Below the pieces are notes generated by a model. That model was given only the letters and a program-made list of their open reading frames with translations, did not search any database and was not told the origin of the DNA. A stretch of DNA of 10,355 nt from Syntrophomonadaceae bacterium (GTDB lineage: Bacteria > Bacillota > Syntrophomonadia > Syntrophomonadales > Syntrophomonadaceae), in the NCBI GenBank assembly GCA_028698695.1, contig JAQVWB010000053.1, positions 1 to 10,355 on the forward strand, read 5' to 3'. Below, in pieces: positions 6,761 to 10,355 of this stretch; positions within the stretch are counted from its first letter, which is position 1; each line of letters begins with the position of its first letter. The translations under genes were made by a program, and so were the position numbers.

Positions 6761-7030
6761 TGCCGTGCACCTGGCTTCGAGAATACCTTCCAAGCGTAAC
6801 TTGAACAGTTTGCTCCATTCAGGCTGCCCTGTGTCACACGGAATTGATCCCTTAGTGCTGCTTCCTTCCGGACCTGACACGGTTCAAGATGTCCCATTGC
6901 ACCGGACCCGAACTTCTTTGCCACTTATTCAAGGCAGACCTTACAAAGCAAGCCCTCAGCTCAGGAATTCGACCCTGCTGTAGCGGGTTGCAGGTTACAG
7001 GGCACCGCTAATTCCCCGTCTAGCACGGCA
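6761..7030 (-). ncRNA. ffs: Signal recognition particle RNA (4.5S/6S scRNA type with Alu domain)
   Basis: The minus strand carries the invariant SRP S-domain sequence GTCAGGTCCGGAAGGAAGCA with its GGAA tetraloop (plus-strand complement around 6858-6879), the binding site of Ffh. The ends pair with each other: UGCCGUGC at 7030-7023 with GCACGGCA at 6768-6761, which sets an RNA of about 270 nt. The 5' part (GGTGCCCTGTAACC and neighbours) is the Alu-like domain found in Firmicutes but absent from E. coli 4.5S RNA. With Ffh it delivers nascent membrane proteins to FtsY. Exact ends may differ by a few bases because of processing. Two small reading frames across this region are not genes. Confidence 0.95.
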
Positions 7031-7048
7031 AATCATCTTTCCTAATCA

Positions 7049-7081
7049 GCAAAATCCGGGAGTGTCCCCGGTCACTTTTGC
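7049..7081 (-). repeat. Imperfect hairpin at the 5' end of the SRP RNA precursor, REP-like
   Basis: GCAAAA (7049-7054) and TTTTGC (7076-7081) close a stem whose upper part is CCGGG (7056-7060) with CCCGG (7067-7071), separated by an asymmetric internal loop (T against TCAC). The predicted transcription start of the SRP RNA unit falls on its first base. It is a leader hairpin, removed during maturation if the mature 5' end is near 7030. The GTGTCCCCGG core resembles REP-type dispersed palindromes, which is only an inference from one copy. Confidence 0.55.
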
Positions 7082-7087
7082 TAGTCT

Positions 7088-7116
7088 ATTGTACCTTCTT
7101 TTCCACCCCATTGCAA
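7088..7116 (-). promoter_or_regulatory. Sigma-A promoter of the SRP RNA
   Basis: On the minus strand TTGCAA (7111-7116) and TACAAT (7088-7093) are separated by exactly 17 bases. The start point is predicted near 7081, giving a leader of about 50 nt before the mature RNA. In B. subtilis the homologous RNA is likewise made as a longer precursor and trimmed by RNase III. Confidence 0.75.
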
Positions 7117-7142
7117 GGAGCAGCCCCGTGGTTAATATAGTA

Positions 7143-7177
7143 AAATCAACTGGTTGGCAGGATGAGTGCCAAGTGAT
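7143..7177 (-). terminator. Weak candidate terminator after xpt
   Basis: A six-pair stem TTGGCA/TGCCAA (7154-7159 and 7167-7172) with a seven-base loop lies about 20 bases after the xpt stop. The following T-run is short (four T after eight other bases), so termination here would be inefficient and xpt may partly read into the SRP RNA unit. Confidence 0.3.
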
Positions 7178-7191
7178 TTGTTAAGGTCTGC

Positions 7192-7782
7192 TTAATCCGC
7201 GTCCGTCTCTACGTTTTGAAAAACAATCTCTTTCTCGTTCATGGCAGCAATTATCGCCAGTGATTCCAGCTTGACTCCGGATTTACGCAACTGGTTGCCG
7301 CCATCCTGAAAACCCTTTTCTATGACAATGCCAACACCCACCAAACAAGCGCCGGCTTGATTAACTATATCAATCAACCCCTGTACCGCTTTGCCATTGG
7401 CCAAAAAATCATCAATTATTAATACCCGGTCCTGTACACTGAGATAATTACGGGAAACATGCACTCGATAACTTTTATCCCTGGTATATGAGTAAATTTC
7501 ACTACTGTAAGTATCACCAACCAGGTTTCGTGATTCAACTTTTTTAGCAAATATTACCGGGGTCTTAAAAAACGGTGCGGTCATACAGGCAACTGCTATG
7601 CCCGAGCTCTCAATGGTTAATATTTTCGTTACCTGTTCCTGTCCAAAGCGCTTATAAAATTCCGCACCTATTTCAGTTAAAAACTCCACATCTACCTGAT
7701 GGTTAAGGAAATTATCAACTTTTAAAATTTCCGTACCAATTACGGTAGCTTCATCCAATATCCGCTGTTTCAATGTTCTCAT
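7192..7782 (-). CDS. xpt: Xanthine phosphoribosyltransferase
   Basis: This 196-residue enzyme converts xanthine and PRPP to XMP in purine salvage. It matches the Xpt family along its whole length: LKVDNFLNHQVD near residues 20-31, ILTIESSGIA at 54-63, the PRPP-binding loop VLIIDDFLANGKA at about 120-132, and GIVIEKGFQDGG at 151-162. The usual loop ends NGQA; here Q is K. Length is normal. The ATG has a GAGGGAG site six bases upstream. It stands alone: in Bacillus xpt is followed by pbuX, which is absent here. I looked for a guanine riboswitch or a PRPP-type leader upstream and saw none. Promoters lie in the divergent gap. Confidence 0.93.
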   Translation of the reverse strand: MRTLKQRILDEATVIGTEILKVDNFLNHQVDVEFLTEIGAEFYKRFGQEQVTKILTIESSGIAVACMTAPFFKTPVIFAKKVESRNLVGDTYSSEIYSYTRDKSYRVHVSRNYLSVQDRVLIIDDFLANGKAVQGLIDIVNQAGACLVGVGIVIEKGFQDGGNQLRKSGVKLESLAIIAAMNEKEIVFQNVETDAD

Positions 7783-7833
7783 GCGCTGCTCCCTCGTTCC
7801 CGCCTTTAAAAATACCCACCTCCGAATATTTCA

Positions 7834-7862
7834 ATTATAATACAGGGGAGACCAACTGATAA
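7834..7862 (-). promoter_or_regulatory. Proximal promoter of xpt
   Basis: On the minus strand TTATCA (7857-7862; four of six match TTGACA) and a perfect TATAAT (7834-7839) are separated by 17 bases. The start point would be near 7827, giving a leader of about 44 bases. That leader carries an extra GGAGGTGGG sequence that is not at a useful distance from any long frame. Confidence 0.6.
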
Positions 7863-7882
7863 GGAAAAATCCAAAAACATTC

Positions 7883-7891
7883 ATTATACCA
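7883..7891 (-). promoter_or_regulatory. Distal extended -10 promoter candidate of xpt
   Basis: TGGTATAAT on the minus strand is a perfect extended -10 element. No -35 hexamer is recognisable at 16-18 bases, which extended -10 promoters tolerate. Its transcript would start near 7876 and run through the proximal promoter into xpt. Confidence 0.4.
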
Positions 7892-7916
7892 GTACCGCTT
7901 TTATTCCACGACATGC

Positions 7917-7930
7917 ATACCCTTAGGTAT
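7917..7930. repeat. Short perfect inverted repeat in the divergent gap
   Basis: ATACC (7917-7921) and GGTAT (7926-7930) flank CTTA. The right arm coincides with the -35-like GTATA of the candidate forespore promoter, so it could be an operator. It is short enough to be chance. Confidence 0.3.
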
Positions 7931-7956
7931 AGGCGAAGTAATAAGCGGCCATAATA
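7927..7956 (+). promoter_or_regulatory. Candidate forespore (sigma-F/G-like) promoter of the hydrolase-transferase pair
   Basis: GTATA (7927-7931) and CATAATA (7950-7956) are separated by 18 bases. This fits the sigma-G pattern of Bacillus (G-C/T-A-T-A, 17-18 bases, CAT-x-x-TA). The start would be near 7963, six bases before GGGGAGG. No sigma-A -35 is present at the right distance. Short sporulation consensus sequences occur by chance, so this is tentative. Confidence 0.4.
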
Positions 7957-7985
7957 CAGACAATATCAGGGGAGGTTGCCATCAA

Positions 7986-9191
7986 ATGTTTTTACGGGGC
8001 ATAAATTACTGGCCGACTAAAAAAGCCATGTATTGGTGGAAAGCTTTAGATCTTGAGGAAGCTGCTCAGGATTTTGACAAGATGACCGGTTATTTTAATA
8101 TCATCCGAATTTTTCTGATCTGGGAAGATTTTCAGCCCGTGCCGGACTTAATCAGCGATAAACAACTTAAAAACCTGCTTAGCTTGGCCGACCTGGCCGG
8201 TCAAAAGAAATTGCTGCTGATGCCAACTTTTTTCTGTGGACATATGAGTGGTGTCAATTGGCTGCCTGCCTGGATGTTAACCTCATCGTCGGCCAGAAAT
8301 CGTTTCCCGGTTTTCAGCGAGGGCCATTTAGTACAGGCCGGCATCAGGAATTTCTATCATGAGACTGAATTAATGCAGGCTCAGAAGTATCAAGTCGAAA
8401 AAGTATGTTTAAGTTTGGCCGGGCATCCAGCCATTTTTGCCTATGATTTGGGCAATGAACCTTCCAATTGTATTCAACCCCCTGATCAAGCTTCCGGCCA
8501 GAAATGGTTAAAAACCATGGGTGATACTGTCCATAAAAACAGCCATAGCCTGGTTACGCTGGGTATGCATGCTGAGGATTTGGAAGAGGACCGCCGATTA
8601 TGGCCTCAGGATGCAGCCCGGTACTGTGACTTTCTCTGTATGCACGGATACCCTTTTTATCTGGACTGGGTAGCAAATCCGCTCGACCCTGACCTGCTCT
8701 CCTTTCTGGGCTTATTGACGCGTTACCTGGGACAAAAAGAAGTATTGCTACAGGAATTTGGAGCACCCACCCTGCCATTAATAGCTCCTTCATCTTCATT
8801 GAAAGAGCAGGCGGAGTTTTATGCCTCTTTTTCTGAAGCGGAAATACATCAGTATTATCTTCGGACCATGAAACATTTACAAAGTTATCGCTTCATGGGA
8901 GCCATGGCCTGGTGCTTTGCCGACTACAGTCCGGAAATATGGACATTCCCTCCACTGGATCAAAATGTCCATGAGCGGCATTTTGGATTATTCAGGCATG
9001 ATGGCACTGCCAAACCTGCTCTACAAGCCTTTAATCATCAGCGCGCGGAAAACTGCTACGATGAAACGGTTAATCCCGAGGCTTTACTTAATTGTCTGGA
9101 GCAAATTGGCCGGGATAATTATTACCTGGACCCAGCCACAAATATTCGCAGTTTGTTTACTGCCTTTAAAACTTGTAAAGGAGAACAATAG
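7986..9191 (+). CDS. Cytoplasmic glycoside hydrolase, GH5-like cellulase/endo-mannanase superfamily
   Basis: This 401-residue protein looks like a (beta/alpha)8-barrel retaining glycosidase of clan GH-A, near GH5. RGINYWP at residues 4-10 and R41 in RIFLIWEDFQP form the barrel start; DLGNEPS at 154-160 supplies the acid/base E158; MHGYPF with H220 lies on the next strand; LQEFGAP at 255-261 gives the nucleophile E257; and MAWCF at 307-311 provides the aromatic platform. There is no signal peptide and no carbohydrate-binding domain, so it should act inside the cell. The ATG has GGGGAGG ten bases upstream. The paired glycosyltransferase two bases downstream suggests joint work on one glycan. 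Substrate is unknown; a mannan- or glucan-like oligosaccharide is only a family-level guess. Confidence 0.75.
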   Translation: MFLRGINYWPTKKAMYWWKALDLEEAAQDFDKMTGYFNIIRIFLIWEDFQPVPDLISDKQLKNLLSLADLAGQKKLLLMPTFFCGHMSGVNWLPAWMLTSSSARNRFPVFSEGHLVQAGIRNFYHETELMQAQKYQVEKVCLSLAGHPAIFAYDLGNEPSNCIQPPDQASGQKWLKTMGDTVHKNSHSLVTLGMHAEDLEEDRRLWPQDAARYCDFLCMHGYPFYLDWVANPLDPDLLSFLGLLTRYLGQKEVLLQEFGAPTLPLIAPSSSLKEQAEFYASFSEAEIHQYYLRTMKHLQSYRFMGAMAWCFADYSPEIWTFPPLDQNVHERHFGLFRHDGTAKPALQAFNHQRAENCYDETVNPEALLNCLEQIGRDNYYLDPATNIRSLFTAFKTCKGEQ

Positions 9192-9193
9192 TT

Positions 9194-10222
9194 ATGAAAG
9201 TAGCCTTGTTATCACCCATTGCCTGGCGTACCCCTCCCCGTCATTACGGTCCCTGGGAAAATATTGTCTGGTTGCTGGCGGATGGGTTGGTGGATGCCGG
9301 AATTGATGTAACCCTGTTTGCCACTGGTGATTCCCTGAGCTCGGCTAAGCTGGAATCAGTATGTCCTCGTCCCTATGAAGAAGATCGGGAATTGGACCCT
9401 AAAGTATGGGAATGTCTGCATATTGCCAATCTATTTGAAAAGGCTTCCCAGTTTGACCTGATTCATAATCATTTTGATTTTCTGCCTCTGTCCTATAGTC
9501 GTCTGGTAAAAACTCCTGTAATTACGACTATACATGGCTTTTCTTCTCCGCGTATATTGCCGGTTTATAAAGCCTATAATGGTCATGTTCATTATGTATC
9601 CATCAGTAATGCTGACCGCTGTGAAGATTTAAACTACTGCGCCACCATATATCACGGTATTAAAATGGAGGAGTTTCAATTTCAGCCCCAGCCCGGTAAG
9701 TATTTGTTGTTTTTTGGACGGATTCATCCGGATAAGGGTACGCGTGAAGCTATAGAAATAGCTGCCCAGGCTGATCTTCCCCTGTTAATGGCCGGGATTA
9801 TACAAGACGAAGCCTATTATTACCAGCAGATTGCTCCCCTGGTTGATGGAAATAAAGTCGTTTATCTGGGTCCGGTTGGTCCACAGAAGCGCAATGATCT
9901 GCTGGGCGGGGCTCTGGCACTTTTACATCCCATTTTCTTTGCCGAGCCTTTTGGCCTCAGTGTAGTAGAAGCCATGGCCTGCGGTACACCGGTAATTGCA
10001 TTTAACAAGGGTTCCATGCCCGAGGTAATCAGGGAGGGAGTAAGCGGTTTTCTGGTGGATACTGTAGAAGAAGCTGTCCAGGCATTAGATAAGATAGAAA
10101 CCCTTAGCCGTAATAATTGTCGCCGGTGGGTAGAGGAACGCTTCAGTCAAAAACGCATGGTTGATGATTATATAGCCGTTTATAATAAAATCCTGACACA
10201 AAATCAGACCGGGCAAGATTAA
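9194..10222 (+). CDS. Glycosyltransferase family 4 (group 1) protein
   Basis: This 342-residue GT-B fold transferase joins a sugar from an activated donor to an acceptor with retention. The N-terminal domain begins KVALLSPIAWRTPPRHYGPWE, the nucleotide-binding C-terminal domain starts near residue 170 with FFGRIHPDKG, and the donor-site E-x7-E motif is E251 to E259 in EPFGLSVVEAMACGTPVIAF, then MPEVIREGVSGFLV. Family 4 enzymes use UDP- or GDP-sugars; the sugar and the acceptor cannot be read from sequence. No signal or membrane segment is seen. Its AAAGGAG site lies in the last codons of the hydrolase and only two bases separate the genes, so they form one unit. Confidence 0.85.
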   Translation: MKVALLSPIAWRTPPRHYGPWENIVWLLADGLVDAGIDVTLFATGDSLSSAKLESVCPRPYEEDRELDPKVWECLHIANLFEKASQFDLIHNHFDFLPLSYSRLVKTPVITTIHGFSSPRILPVYKAYNGHVHYVSISNADRCEDLNYCATIYHGIKMEEFQFQPQPGKYLLFFGRIHPDKGTREAIEIAAQADLPLLMAGIIQDEAYYYQQIAPLVDGNKVVYLGPVGPQKRNDLLGGALALLHPIFFAEPFGLSVVEAMACGTPVIAFNKGSMPEVIREGVSGFLVDTVEEAVQALDKIETLSRNNCRRWVEERFSQKRMVDDYIAVYNKILTQNQTGQD

Positions 10223-10255
10223 TAATGATACCTGTTTTTTCTTCCTGCTTTTATT

Positions 10256-10290
10256 GCCGGCATAGCCAATTCCATGCCAGCTCTTTATTT
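10256..10290 (+). terminator. Candidate terminator after the glycosyltransferase
   Basis: GCCGGCAT (10256-10263) pairs with ATGCCAGC (10274-10281) with one mismatch around a ten-base loop, and T-rich TCTTTATTT follows. It lies about 34 bases after the stop codon. The T tail is interrupted, so strength is uncertain. Confidence 0.5.
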
Positions 10291-10317
10291 GACAATAATC
10301 AGTTTATAAACTAACAT
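10289..10317 (+). promoter_or_regulatory. Sigma-A promoter with a palindromic spacer, reading out of the window
   Basis: A perfect TTGACA (10289-10294) is 17 bases from TAACAT (10312-10317). Most of the spacer is AGTTTATAAACT (10301-10312), a perfect 12-bp palindrome that ends on the first base of the -10. A repressor bound there would block RNA polymerase. The gene served lies beyond the right edge. Confidence 0.6.
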
Positions 10318-10355
10318 GAAACAATAATCGCTTTAATAATGTTTTAATCGTAGAT

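Noticed and set aside
6721..6983. Open reading frames of 67 and 72 codons on opposite strands
   Set aside because: They lie across the SRP RNA, whose sequence and end pairing are unmistakable. Neither has a convincing ribosome binding site or protein-like composition.
7914..7956. Sigma-G -35 at TGCATA (7914-7919)
   Set aside because: The spacing to CATAATA is 30 bases, far too long; GTATA at 7927 has the right spacing instead.
7783..7985. Purine riboswitch upstream of xpt
   Set aside because: The conserved guanine-aptamer core and its paired loops are not present on the minus strand between the promoter and the start codon; the leader is too short from the proximal promoter.
8554..8799. Minus-strand frame of 81 codons inside the glycoside hydrolase
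   Set aside because: It is a shadow of the coding strand and shows no recognisable domain or start signal.
8917..9306. Plus-strand frame of 129 codons across the hydrolase-transferase junction
   Set aside because: It is out of frame with both genes, which have intact catalytic motifs and their own ribosome binding sites.

Overview
The window looks like a low-to-mid GC, endospore-forming anaerobe of the Firmicutes (class Clostridia; a Syntrophomonas-type lineage is possible but is only an inference). The reasons are the gene order SRP RNA-dnaX-ebfC-recR-yaaL-bofA, the long Firmicutes-type SRP RNA with an Alu domain, a BofA-family sporulation protein, and a four-subunit ferredoxin-dependent 2-oxoacid oxidoreductase typical of strict anaerobes. 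Ribosome binding sites are strong GGAGG types throughout.

Layout. Positions 1-3272 (minus strand) hold one operon: a P-loop ATPase, then the alpha, beta, gamma and delta (ferredoxin, cut by the window edge) subunits of a 2-oxoacid:ferredoxin oxidoreductase. A sigma-A-type promoter at 3295-3324 precedes it, embedded in an 11-12 bp inverted repeat that looks like an operator. The gap 3273-3513 also holds a hairpin terminator for the next operon and a short GC-richer islet. Positions 3514-6632 (minus) hold dnaX-ebfC-recR-yaaL-bofA: the clamp-loader subunit, a nucleoid-associated protein, a recombination mediator, a DUF2508 protein and a sporulation membrane protein. Positions 6703-7116 (minus) hold a complete SRP RNA unit: sigma-A promoter, a hairpin leader that begins at the predicted start point, the about 270-nt RNA, and a strong terminator. 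Xanthine phosphoribosyltransferase lies at 7192-7782 (minus) with one or two promoters in the divergent gap 7783-7985.

On the plus strand, 7986-10222 holds a two-gene unit: a glycoside hydrolase of the GH5-like cellulase/mannanase superfamily without a signal peptide, and a GT4-type glycosyltransferase two bases downstream. The site upstream resembles a forespore sigma-F/G promoter. After the pair come a candidate terminator and, at 10289-10317, a sigma-A promoter with a perfect 12-bp palindrome in its spacer, reading out of the window.

Functionally, most of the window is housekeeping (replication, repair, protein targeting, purine salvage, fermentative 2-oxoacid metabolism). The least explained parts are the GH/GT pair, the ATPase joined to the oxidoreductase operon, and the regulatory DNA around 3310-3361, 7049-7081 and 10301-10312. 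I found no CRISPR array, transposase, phage gene or toxin-antitoxin module.
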